Shown in pieces: positions 15,891 to 23,521 of a stretch of DNA of 64,000 bases. The position numbers and the translations under genes were made by a program. A model generated the notes under the pieces. It did no database searches and was not told the origin of the DNA. It saw nothing but the letters and a program-made list of their open reading frames with translations. Source of the DNA: Streptomyces coeruleorubidus (GTDB lineage Bacteria > Actinomycetota > Actinomycetes > Streptomycetales > Streptomycetaceae); NCBI RefSeq assembly GCF_028885415.1, contig NZ_CP118527.1:5084001-5148000 (forward strand), given 5' to 3'. Position 1 is the first letter of the stretch. Every line of letters starts with the position of its first letter.

Positions 15891-16595
15891 GTGAGCGATC
15901 AGGAAACCCCCTTCACCGACAAGGCCCCCGCCTCCGCCCCGCGCCCGGTCCGCGGCGCGGCCCGCTGCGCCGTCGCCGCGCTCGCCCTCGCCGCGCTGGC
16001 CTGGGTGGTCCGGGCGGTCTGGCACATCCGGCTCGCCACGACCGGGCAGCCGGCGTCCGGCCCGCCGGACCAGGGAGGCGGCCAGCACCGCCCGCTGACC
16101 GCCCTGGAGGACTCATACCACCTGGTCAGCTCCGTGGGCGGCGCCGTCACGGTGCTCTGCGCGCTCGCGTTCCTGTCCTGGCTGGACCGCGTCCGCGACA
16201 ACGCCCGTGCCCTCTCGGGCACGGAACCGCGGTACGGATCTCTCTGGCTCTACCTGGGCTGGATCCTGCCCGTCGTGAACCTCTGGATACCCCGGGGCAT
16301 CGTCGCGGACGCCCACCGGTCCGTCTTCCCCGACCGGCGGCTGCCGGCCGTCGTGAACTGGTGGTGGGCCCTGTGGCTGGCCGGCCTGGCCGGCGGTGTG
16401 GGCCTGATCTACACCGACTCCACGGACGAGGTCATCGCCCGCGCCTACACCGACGTCCTGTCCCTGCTGGCCGCCGACGTGGTGATCGTGGCGGCGGCCG
16501 GAACCGCCGCCCTCATGATCCGCACGCTCACCACCGCGCAGCAGGAGCGCATGGACGAGACCGCACCGACAGGGCGCCCAGGGACGGCCTCCTAA
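15891..16595 (+). CDS. DUF4328 membrane protein
   Basis: Protein of 234 residues with four predicted helices (about 23-44, 80-100, 165-185, 195-215). The central RDNARAL ... GWILPVVNLWIPRGIVAD motif identifies DUF4328, an actinobacterial membrane family of unknown role. The start is GTG at 15891, 21 bases after the DUF952 gene, so the two are probably cotranscribed. The stop overlaps the convergent methyltransferase stop by 4 bases. Confidence 0.85.
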   Translation: MSDQETPFTDKAPASAPRPVRGAARCAVAALALAALAWVVRAVWHIRLATTGQPASGPPDQGGGQHRPLTALEDSYHLVSSVGGAVTVLCALAFLSWLDRVRDNARALSGTEPRYGSLWLYLGWILPVVNLWIPRGIVADAHRSVFPDRRLPAVVNWWWALWLAGLAGGVGLIYTDSTDEVIARAYTDVLSLLAADVVIVAAAGTAALMIRTLTTAQQERMDETAPTGRPGTAS

Positions 16596-17470
16596 CGCTC
16601 CCGCGGCCGGTACACCGACGCGACGAACGACGCGGTCACTCGCACCGGAGCCGCCAACTCCCCGACCCGTCGCCGCAGTTCCGCGTCCCCGACGTGATGG
16701 GCGGCCGGACTCATCGTCACCAGACCGGTGATGTCCTCGGCGGTGAGGCTCATGGCGTACTCCAGCGACTCGGCGCGCTCGTGCCGGAAGCGGTCCGCCA
16801 AAGTCCGGTGCAGGCGCTCCTCCTTCCTGGGATCGACCGCCAGGAGCCCCAGGGACCGGCGCAGTTCGCGCAGATGCCGGTCGCTGGGTGTGACGACGAG
16901 CAGGGCGCCGTCCGGCCGGAGGACGCGGTGGAACTCCGGCCCGTTGCGGGGCGCGAAGACGTTGAGCACGAGGTGGGCACAGCCGGAGCGGACGGGCCAC
17001 GGCTGCCAGACGTCCCACCCGGCGGCCTCACCGCGGGCATGGGCGCGGGCCGCGGCGCGCAGGGCGTGGGCCGAGCTGTCCAGCCCGAGTCCCAAGGCCC
17101 CGGGGAGCGCGTCGAGGACGGCCGCGAGGTAGTGACCGGTGCCCGCCCCGGCGTCCAGCACGACCGCGTCGGGCGGGGCGAGTTCCGCGGCGAGCCTCGC
17201 GAGGGTGCGGGCGAGCGGGTCGTAGTGCCCGGCCCGGAGGAACGCGCTGCGGCACCTGACCATGTCGGCGGAGTCGGCGCTCGCGGCACGCCGGTGGCCG
17301 GTCAGCAGACTGACGTATCCGTGGCGGGCGATGTCGAAGGTGTGCCGGCCCGCGCACCGCAGCGCACCGTCGGCGCGCTCCAGGCCCGACGGGCACAGGG
17401 GGCAGGTCAGGACGGTCAGCAGCCGGTCGGAGGGCCGGCGGCGGCCGGTTCCCGGATGGATGGTCGGCAT
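16592..17470 (-). CDS. RlmA/TlrB-type 23S rRNA guanine-N1 methyltransferase
   Basis: Protein of 292 residues. An N-terminal zinc-binding region (LTCPLCPSGLERADGALRCA, then GRHTFDIARHGYVSLL) is diagnostic of the RlmA family. The SAM domain has VLDAGAGTGHYLAA near residue 104. Family members methylate G745 (RlmA-I) or G748 (RlmA-II, TlrB) of 23S rRNA; the latter gives tylosin resistance in producers. Which base is modified cannot be read here. The ATG at 17470 follows GAGGAG. It stands alone, with no macrolide cluster around it. Confidence 0.85.
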   Translation of the reverse strand: MPTIHPGTGRRRPSDRLLTVLTCPLCPSGLERADGALRCAGRHTFDIARHGYVSLLTGHRRAASADSADMVRCRSAFLRAGHYDPLARTLARLAAELAPPDAVVLDAGAGTGHYLAAVLDALPGALGLGLDSSAHALRAAARAHARGEAAGWDVWQPWPVRSGCAHLVLNVFAPRNGPEFHRVLRPDGALLVVTPSDRHLRELRRSLGLLAVDPRKEERLHRTLADRFRHERAESLEYAMSLTAEDITGLVTMSPAAHHVGDAELRRRVGELAAPVRVTASFVASVYRPRER

Positions 17471-17571
17471 GAAAATGCTCCTCGACAGCTCGGCGGGCCG
17501 GAAGGGCTGGGCCGAGCTGGATACAGGCGGTGAACGGCGGGTCGTCGGCGCCCGCGGACGGCGGGCACGCC

Positions 17572-17608
17572 GAGGACGGCGACGTGACCTGGTCACGTCG
17601 CCGTCCTC
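17572..17608. terminator. Perfect 18-base inverted repeat, terminator of PL9 gene
   Basis: GAGGACGGCGACGTGACC and its exact complement flank a single T. The 18-base perfect stem is longer than usual. It lies 55 bases beyond the PL9 stop (minus strand), so it ends that transcript and separates it from the methyltransferase gene. There is no T-tract, as is normal in this genus. Confidence 0.8.
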
Positions 17609-17662
17609 ACCGCGGTGTCAGAGGAAGCAGTGCGGAATGCCGTTGCATGCCATACGGCCAGG

Positions 17663-19225
17663 CTACCTGCCGCCCCCGAACGTCACGACGAGCCGCCCGT
17701 CCGAGGCGAACGACCAGCGCGGGGCTCCGGCGTAGGAGGAGCAGCGGGAGCCGTTCGAGCCGGACCAGAACTGGTTCGAGCTGTCGGAGTCGCCGATGAT
17801 CCGGTCGTTCGACCCGCTGTCGCAGGAGGTGTTGTTCCGGAACACCGACGTGCTGCCCGAGTCGAAGTTGAAGTTGCGCTGCTCGTTGCCGATGCTCACG
17901 TTGTCCGAGACCTGCATCGGGCCGGTGTTGCGGTTGTAGGTGAACCCGTGCTTGCCGTTCTGGTAGGCGATGCTGCGCCTGACGATGTGGTTGACCCCGA
18001 TGTCCTCGCCGCCGAGCTTGTAGCCGTTGCGGTCGCCGTTGCCGGCCTGGGAGCCGTCGCTGAGGGTGCCGTTGTCGTAGGCGAGCGAGTCCTCGATGGT
18101 CACCGCGCCGATGGGGCCGGTGTCCGTCTTGGTGTAGAGGTCGTAGCCGTCGTCGATGTTGTGGTGGGCCACGGTGTAGCGGAAGACGTTGCCGGGGCCG
18201 ACCGTGAGCTTCGGGGCGAAGCCGTCGGCGTCCTCGCCGTCGGAGTCGACGTTGTCGTGCGATTCCGCGCTCAGGATGAGGTTGTGGGACGGCCACTGGT
18301 CCTTGGGCGTGCTGGAGAGCGCCCGGGAGAGCTGGAGTCCCGAGTCGCGGTTGAAGCGGGTCACCGTGCGCTCGATGACGTTGTTGCTGCCGCCGACGAA
18401 GATGCCGTTGTCGCCGGCCCGTTCGACGACGACGCCCTTGACGTGCCAGTACGACGCGTTGACGGCGAGACCGCGGCCCGCCGGGTCCTCGCTCTGGGCG
18501 GAGAAGTTCAGCACGGGGGTCTCGCCCGGGTAGGCGAACAGTTCCGTGCGGTCGCCGGACGTGCCGTTGCGGCCCGCCGGGATGGTGACGGTCTGGGAGT
18601 AGCGGTAGGTGCCGCCGCGCAGGTAGATCGTGCCGCCGGCGGAGATGCGGCTGATCGCAGAGGTGAGCGTCGTCGGGTTCGACTCCGTACCGGTCGCGCT
18701 GTCGGTGCCGCCCGGCGACACGTACAGCACCGGGCCGGTGGGCTGTGGGTCGCTGCCGCCCGTCTCGACGTCGACGTAGTCGATGTTGGGCAGGCCGCCG
18801 GAGGTGGCCGGGGCGAGCCGGACGGTGTTGCTGCCCGACCGCAGCGGCACGGTGAGCGTCTTGGTCGCCCAGGTGTTCCAGGCGCCGGTGCCCTCGAACG
18901 CCGCCGTGCCGGCCGTCGTGCCGTTGACCACGATGTTCGCGGTGCGTGCGGAGGTCGTGCCGTTGGCGAAGCGGACCTTGAGGGTCGCCGTGCCGGCGGC
19001 GGGCGCGGTCACGGTGAACTGTGCGTAGCCGCCGGTTGCGTTGTCCCCATTGCAGAACCCGCTGCCGGAGTATCCGGCCCAGTTCGAGTCGATGGTGCCG
19101 GCGCAGACCGCCGGCGACGTCTCGGCCTCGTACCGGGTGGTCGCCGCCTGTGCCGTGGTCCCGGACAGTGCGACGAGGCTGCCGGCCAGGAGGCCGACGG
19201 ACGCGATCACTGGTCTCAGGTGCAT
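17663..19225 (-). CDS. Secreted PL9 pectate lyase with CBM35-like domain
   Basis: Protein of 520 residues. A signal peptide (about 1-27, ending AQA-A) is followed by a CBM35/6-type module (YEAETSPAVCAG to VDVETGG, about 28-155). A right-handed beta-helix completes the protein. The motif SHDNVDSDGEDADGFAPK and HHNIDDGYDLYTK are characteristic of family PL9 pectate lyases, which cleave polygalacturonate by beta-elimination with Ca2+. GGAGACGAACG precedes the ATG. The length matches secreted single-catalytic-domain PL9 enzymes. An AAGCGCTT dyad upstream suggests LacI-type control. Confidence 0.88.
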   Translation of the reverse strand: MHLRPVIASVGLLAGSLVALSGTTAQAATTRYEAETSPAVCAGTIDSNWAGYSGSGFCNGDNATGGYAQFTVTAPAAGTATLKVRFANGTTSARTANIVVNGTTAGTAAFEGTGAWNTWATKTLTVPLRSGSNTVRLAPATSGGLPNIDYVDVETGGSDPQPTGPVLYVSPGGTDSATGTESNPTTLTSAISRISAGGTIYLRGGTYRYSQTVTIPAGRNGTSGDRTELFAYPGETPVLNFSAQSEDPAGRGLAVNASYWHVKGVVVERAGDNGIFVGGSNNVIERTVTRFNRDSGLQLSRALSSTPKDQWPSHNLILSAESHDNVDSDGEDADGFAPKLTVGPGNVFRYTVAHHNIDDGYDLYTKTDTGPIGAVTIEDSLAYDNGTLSDGSQAGNGDRNGYKLGGEDIGVNHIVRRSIAYQNGKHGFTYNRNTGPMQVSDNVSIGNEQRNFNFDSGSTSVFRNNTSCDSGSNDRIIGDSDSSNQFWSGSNGSRCSSYAGAPRWSFASDGRLVVTFGGGR

Positions 19226-19268
19226 CGTTCGTCTCCAAGGGTGGTGACGGTGGCGGAACCCGGCCGGG

Positions 19269-19281
19269 GTAAGCGCTTTCT
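19269..19281. promoter_or_regulatory. LacI-type operator candidate upstream of PL9
   Basis: GTAAGCGCTTTC contains the palindrome AAGCGCTT with the central CG typical of LacI-family operators. It lies about 45 bases before the PL9 start. No LacI gene is adjacent, so the regulator would act in trans. Confidence 0.55.
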
Positions 19282-19325
19282 GGGGAACGTAGAAGCTTGC
19301 CGTGGACGCGTCAATAGACTGCTAC

Positions 19326-19349
19326 ATGATTCTCATTCATATTCATGAA
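19326..19349. promoter_or_regulatory. A/T-rich Fur/Zur-like element upstream of ctaG-like gene
   Basis: ATGATTCTCATTCATATTCATGAA is read here in two parts: ATGATTCTCATTCAT and ATATTCATGAA. It contains repeated ATGA/TCAT half-sites and is strikingly A/T-rich for this genome. It sits 46-69 bases upstream of the GTG start at 19395. Such elements are typical of Fur-superfamily (Fur, Zur) binding sites. The exact regulator is not determined. Confidence 0.45.
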
Positions 19350-19394
19350 CTCGCGATCATCCCCTCTCTTAACTTCGGCGGCTACTCTCCGCCC

Positions 19395-20414
19395 GTGAGC
19401 GAACTGTCGGCCGGGTACCTGCCGGAGCTGACCGCCGGGCGGCTGCTGGGCTCCTGGCAGCTGGACGTTCCCGCGCTGCTGCTCGTCGTCGCCCTGGCCG
19501 GGCTCTACGGCTGGGGTGTCGCGCGGGTGCGCGGCCGGGGCGGGGCCTGGCCGTTCGCGCGCCTCGCCGCGTTCGTCGTCCTCGGGCTCGGCACGATCGT
19601 CGTGGCCACGATGTCCGGACTGGCCGTCTACGACCATGAACTGTTCTGGCCCGCCGCCGTGCAGAACGTCGCCCTCGATCTGCTCGCGCCGCTGGGTCTC
19701 GCCCTCGGCGACCCGCTGCGGCTCGCAATCGAGGCGCTGCCGGAGGGCGGTGCGGGCCGGGTACGGCGGGTCATGACCGGCCGGCTGGTCAGGACGCTGA
19801 CGTTCCCCCTCGTCAGCACGGCCGTGGTGCTGGCCACGGAACTGACCCTCTACTTCACGCCGTATTTCGCCACCGCGCTGCGCGTGGGCTGGCTGCACGA
19901 GCTGATGTATCTCCATCTGCTGGCGGCCGGCTGCCTGTTCGTCCTGCCGGTGCTCACCCGTGAACAGGCCCTGCCCGCCTGGTGCACCCACCCCGTCCGA
20001 GCGGCCCTGGTCTTCCTGGACGGCATCGTCGACGCCCTCCCCGGGCTGGTCGTCATGACGCACGGCACCCTGATCGCGGGCGCCTGGTACCTGCACCACG
20101 CGCCGCCCTGGTCGCCGGACGTCCACCACGACCAGCAGATCGGCGGCGGCGCCATGCTCGGCATCGCCGAACTGGCCGCCCTGCCCTTCCTGCTGGCGAT
20201 CCTCGCCCAGTGGGTCCGCGCCGAGCGCGACCGGGCGGCGGAACTGGACCGCCGACTCGACGCCGAACTCACCCCTGCCGCACCAGAATTGGAGCGGGGC
20301 CCGGCTCCCGAACTGGTGCGGCCCTGGTGGGAGACCGAAAAGAGCGAGGTGGCGGCGCGGATGCGACGGCAGGGACACGACGCCGGGCAGGCTGACCCGT
20401 ATGGCGACCTATGA
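19395..20414 (+). CDS. CtaG-like cytochrome c oxidase assembly membrane protein
   Basis: Protein of 339 residues with about seven membrane helices. It belongs to the caa3-type CtaG (PF09678) family: early SWQLD, a conserved HELMYLHLLAAGCLF and VMTHGTLIAG...YYL-type motifs rich in His and Met that could bind copper. The family is linked to copper delivery and oxidase assembly. The start is GTG at 19395, giving the family-typical N-terminus; upstream reading is A/T-rich regulatory DNA. The 3' end overlaps the methyltransferase start by 14 bases. Confidence 0.82.
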   Translation: MSELSAGYLPELTAGRLLGSWQLDVPALLLVVALAGLYGWGVARVRGRGGAWPFARLAAFVVLGLGTIVVATMSGLAVYDHELFWPAAVQNVALDLLAPLGLALGDPLRLAIEALPEGGAGRVRRVMTGRLVRTLTFPLVSTAVVLATELTLYFTPYFATALRVGWLHELMYLHLLAAGCLFVLPVLTREQALPAWCTHPVRAALVFLDGIVDALPGLVVMTHGTLIAGAWYLHHAPPWSPDVHHDQQIGGGAMLGIAELAALPFLLAILAQWVRAERDRAAELDRRLDAELTPAAPELERGPAPELVRPWWETEKSEVAARMRRQGHDAGQADPYGDL

Positions 20415-21147
20415 CATCCTCGGCGCGACCTACGCCCGGACACGGCGGCCCGACCCGCGGATCGCCGCGCGGATCCACGCCGCGCTCGGCGACGACGTCA
20501 GGCACGTCCTCAACGTCGGAGCGGGCACCGGCTCGTACGAACCACCGGAGACGGTCCTCGCGGTGGAACCCAGCCGGGTCATGCTGGACCAGCGACCGCC
20601 GGGAGCCGCACCCGGCGTGCAGGCCGTCGCGGAACGCCTGCCGCTGCGGGACGGCGCCGTCGACGCCGTGATGGCGGTGCTGACCGTCCACCACTGGTCC
20701 GCCCTGGCGGCCGGGATCAGGGAACTGCGCCGGGTGGCCCGCCGCCGCGTCGTCGTCCTGACCTGGGATCAGGACGTCTTCCGTGAACGGTTCTGGCTGG
20801 TACGGGAGTACCTCCCCGAGGCGGCCGCGTTCGACGACACCCGCGCCGTCCCCGTCGGCCGACTGGCCGCCCTGCTCGGCGGGGCACGGCAGGAGACGGT
20901 CCCCGTCCCCCACGACTGCACGGACGGATTCGCCGCCGCGTACTGGCGCCGCCCCCACGCCTACCTCGACCCGCAGGTGCGCGCGGGAATCTCGCTGCTC
21001 GCCCAGACCGGCGAGGACGTCATCGCCCCCGGCCTGGCCCGGCTCGCGGACGACCTGGCGAGCGGCCGCTGGCACACCCGGCACGCCGGGCTGCTCGCGC
21101 TCCACACCGTCGACGTGGGCTACCGGCTGCTGGTGGCCGACCTCTGA
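20401..21147 (+). CDS. Class I SAM-dependent methyltransferase
   Basis: Protein of 248 residues. The SAM-binding motif HVLNVGAGTGSYEPP is near residue 36, followed by VLAVEPS and the post-motif AVDAVMAVLTVHHW, all typical of Methyltransf_11 enzymes. Substrate unknown; nothing nearby identifies it. It overlaps the CtaG-like gene by 14 bases, so the two are translationally coupled. Its 3' end overlaps the convergent membrane-protein gene by 28 bases. Confidence 0.85.
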   Translation: MATYDILGATYARTRRPDPRIAARIHAALGDDVRHVLNVGAGTGSYEPPETVLAVEPSRVMLDQRPPGAAPGVQAVAERLPLRDGAVDAVMAVLTVHHWSALAAGIRELRRVARRRVVVLTWDQDVFRERFWLVREYLPEAAAFDDTRAVPVGRLAALLGGARQETVPVPHDCTDGFAAAYWRRPHAYLDPQVRAGISLLAQTGEDVIAPGLARLADDLASGRWHTRHAGLLALHTVDVGYRLLVADL

Positions 21148-21653
21148 TCCGTGTCCGGCCCGGTCGCCGACGGGACCGGCGTTGCCGGGGTCGGTGCGGC
21201 CGACGCGGTGCGGGGCAGGGCCGTCGGGCCGGTCGGGGCGCCCGGGCCGTCCGTGCGGGGGCGGGTCGTGGCGGGGGCGGGTGCCTCGGACGCAGAGGTC
21301 GGTGAAGGCGAAGGCGTCGATGAAGGCGAAGCCGTCGACGGATGGGGAGTCGGTGCCGGTGTGGGAGGTGTCGTGCTCGCGGGCGGCGGGGCCATCGGGA
21401 CCGTCGGGGAACGGGAGGGCTCCGGGGCCGTGAGGCGCAGGGGGAGGGCGATGAGGGCGGCCGCCACGCAGCACAGGCCGGCTCCGGCCGCGGCGCGCAG
21501 CACGCGCCGGCGGGTCGCCCTGCGGCGGATCGCCTCGTACTGGCCGGGGGGTGCGCCCAAGTAGTCGGGTGAGGTGGGCCGCAGGATCACGGCGAGCGGG
21601 TCGTCGGGGCCGGGCTCCCGGTCGTCCGGATCGTCGTCAAGGCGTGTGGTCAA
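21120..21653 (-). CDS. Single-helix membrane protein with Pro/Ser/Thr tail, sigma-factor partner
   Basis: Protein of 177 residues. The first ~45 residues are polar and cytoplasmic, one helix covers about 53-73, and the rest is a Pro/Ser/Thr/Ala-rich extracellular tail. It starts with TTG at 21653, 5 bases after GAGGAG, and overlaps the ECF sigma gene by 17 bases. Coupling to a sigma gene and the topology suggest an anti-sigma or sigma-associated role, but no ZAS zinc motif is visible, so this is inference only. Confidence 0.7.
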   Translation of the reverse strand: MTTRLDDDPDDREPGPDDPLAVILRPTSPDYLGAPPGQYEAIRRRATRRRVLRAAAGAGLCCVAAALIALPLRLTAPEPSRSPTVPMAPPPASTTPPTPAPTPHPSTASPSSTPSPSPTSASEAPAPATTRPRTDGPGAPTGPTALPRTASAAPTPATPVPSATGPDTDQRSATSSR

Positions 21654-22128
21654 GGCTTCTCCTCAGATGGACGCGGAGCAGTTCCCGGGCCGCGTGCAGG
21701 TCGGCCTTGACCGTTCCTTCCTTGCGCCCGGTCAGCACGGACACCTCCCGGATCGGCATGTCAGCGTAGTAGTGGAGGAGGATCGGGACGCGGAGTCGTT
21801 CCGGGAGCGACTGCACGAGCAGGCGCACCGACGGGTCGGCCTGCTCGGGGTGGGGCCGTCCGGCGGCTTCCGAGGTGACGCGGCGCATGGCCCTGCGCTC
21901 GCGCTCCAGTTTGCGCCAGTGGTCCCGGACGAGGTTGGCCGCGGTGACGTAGAGGAAACCGCGAGGTTCCGCCACGGACGTCCAGCGGGCCCAGAGCCGG
22001 GTGAACGCCTCCGAGGCGATCTCGTGGGCCGTCTCGTCGTCGTCGACGAGTCGGCGGCACCAGCCGGCCAGGCGTGGGTAGAGGGCGGCGAACAGCTCGG
22101 ACGCGGCCTTCTCACGGGACCGTTTCAA
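21637..22128 (-). CDS. ECF RNA polymerase sigma factor
   Basis: Protein of 163 residues. Region 2 (FAALYPRLAGWCRRLVDDDE, then AFTRLWARW) and region 4 (LPERLRVPILLHYYADMPIREVSVLTGRKEGTVK) are clear and complete. It starts with TTG at 22128 inside a TTGA overlap with the sortase stop, after GGAGAG. As the third gene of an operon with a surface protein and a sortase, it probably senses or responds to the envelope. No SnoaL-like extension is present. Confidence 0.88.
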   Translation of the reverse strand: MKRSREKAASELFAALYPRLAGWCRRLVDDDETAHEIASEAFTRLWARWTSVAEPRGFLYVTAANLVRDHWRKLERERRAMRRVTSEAAGRPHPEQADPSVRLLVQSLPERLRVPILLHYYADMPIREVSVLTGRKEGTVKADLHAARELLRVHLRRSLDHTP

Positions 22129-22766
22129 CGCTCTCCAGGGGTCGGGGACTCGGCACCGCTCAGCGCGGCGAACACGATCACGTTGTCCGCGTATCCGTCG
22201 CCGGTACGCGCTCCGCCGCACGTGATCAGCCGCAACTCCGGGCGGTCCACGTTCCCGTAGACGTCGTCCACCGGGAACTGGGTTCGGGGGACGGTCCGTA
22301 CCGCCGTGACGGCGAACTTCGCCGCCGTGCCGTTCTCCAGGCGCGCCACGATCCGGTCGCCGCGGTGCAGCCGGGCGAGGTGACGGAAGACGCCGTCGCC
22401 GTACGGCCCGACCGTGACGTGCCCGAGGATCACCGACGGGCCTCTCTGGCCCGGCGTCGGCGAGTGCCGGTACCAGCCCGCCCGGTCGTCCGCCGTGACC
22501 GGCGGCACCCGCACCGTGCCGTCCGGGGCCAGCCCCAGCCGGATGACCGGGGTGTCGACACCGATGGCCGGGACCAGCAGCCGGACCGGGACCGAACGGG
22601 CCAGGGGGCGGGCCCCCTTGGCCGGCCTCGGCCGAGCGGGAGACCGCGGCTGTGGTGCAGTGGCTCGGGAGTCCGGCGTCGTCCGATCCGTCCCCTGGCC
22701 TGCGCATGCCGTGAGCGGCGACGCCAGCGCCGCCGTCGTGAACGCGCGCCTGGAGAACGGGGTCAT
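22125..22766 (-). CDS. Class F sortase, lipoprotein-type N-terminus
   Basis: Protein of 213 residues. A twin-Arg-like leader (SRRAFTTAALASPLTAC) with a lipobox Cys21 replaces the usual simple anchor. The sortase barrel has H116 (ILGHVTVG) and C183 (LITCGG) in the expected order; YADNVIVFA follows. The class F assignment rests on this layout, known from actinobacteria. It should be a cysteine transpeptidase acting outside the membrane. It overlaps the preceding gene as ATGA and the following sigma gene as TTGA. The first gene of the operon is its most likely substrate. Confidence 0.85.
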   Translation of the reverse strand: MTPFSRRAFTTAALASPLTACAGQGTDRTTPDSRATAPQPRSPARPRPAKGARPLARSVPVRLLVPAIGVDTPVIRLGLAPDGTVRVPPVTADDRAGWYRHSPTPGQRGPSVILGHVTVGPYGDGVFRHLARLHRGDRIVARLENGTAAKFAVTAVRTVPRTQFPVDDVYGNVDRPELRLITCGGARTGDGYADNVIVFAALSGAESPTPGER

Positions 22767-23212
22767 GCCCCGGTCGCCCGGCGGCGCCGTACGACGAGGA
22801 CCGTCCCGCCGCCCATGGCGAGCACCGCGGCGGCGCCCGCGCCGACCGCCGCCCCGCCGAGGCCGGAGTCGGAGGCCTGGGACGCCGTCGTCACGCCGGT
22901 GTCGGGCGCGCCGCTCGGTACGACGGAGACCTGGTCGTCGGCCGGTGCCCGGGTCGGCTCGTCCTTCGGGACCGGGGTGTCGGTGGCCGGGGCGCGGGTC
23001 GGCTCGGCACTCGGGACCGGCGTGGCGTCGGCCGGCGCGCGGGTCGGCTCGGCACTGGCCGTCGGTTCGGCGCTCTCCGCCGGCCGGGGGGTGGATTCGG
23101 CGGCCGTCGGGGCCGGGCTCGGGGTGGTCGCCTCGCTCGCGAACGCGGGCCCCGTGCCCAGGAGTACGGCGGTGCCCGCGAGGGCCAGGGCGGTGAGGAC
23201 GGTTCGGCGCAT
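22763..23212 (-). CDS. Secreted cell-wall-type protein with EPTRAPA repeats, sortase partner
   Basis: Protein of 149 residues. A signal peptide (about 1-25, ending AFA-S) is followed by a Pro/Ala/Glu/Thr stalk containing three copies of EPTRAPA at 15-residue spacing. Then come PSGAPDTGV, a hydrophobic helix and a VVRRRR tail. This is a sorting-signal layout in which APDTG could replace LPXTG, although it lies some 20 residues before the helix. It is the promoter-proximal gene of the sortase/sigma operon. Without cleavage it would simply be a membrane-anchored stalk protein. Confidence 0.8.
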   Translation of the reverse strand: MRRTVLTALALAGTAVLLGTGPAFASEATTPSPAPTAAESTPRPAESAEPTASAEPTRAPADATPVPSAEPTRAPATDTPVPKDEPTRAPADDQVSVVPSGAPDTGVTTASQASDSGLGGAAVGAGAAAVLAMGGGTVLVVRRRRATGA

Positions 23213-23340
23213 GGGAACGCTCTCCTTCGTCGGTCCCGCCCGGTGAACGGCGGGGTGGGTGACGGGTCGTGCGGAGAGACGAGGCGGCCGGGGGGCGGGT
23301 TGTAAAGAGATGGCAAAGTCCGGTGGGGCGAAGTCCGGTG

Positions 23341-23396
23341 AGGGCGGAGGGGGAGGGCGGAGGGGGAGGGCGGAGGGGGCGGATGGGGGCGGAGGG
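23341..23396. repeat. G-rich tandem repeat, three copies of a 13-base unit
   Basis: The unit AGGGCGGAGGGGG is repeated exactly three times (23341-23379) and is followed by related CGGATGGGGG and CGGAGGG. Runs of three to five G could form G-quadruplexes on the plus strand. It occupies the 309-base gap between the divergent sortase operon and the FAD oxidoreductase, close to both promoters. Confidence 0.75.
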
Positions 23397-23521
23397 TGAA
23401 CGGCGGAGACCGCCCCGGTCCTCTTGGCAATGCCCCTGCCGCCGGGTTCAATGACGCCGCTTGTGATCGTGACGTGCCGTGGACGCAGGCACACCCGCAC
23501 AACGCCTGAAGGGACGGACCG

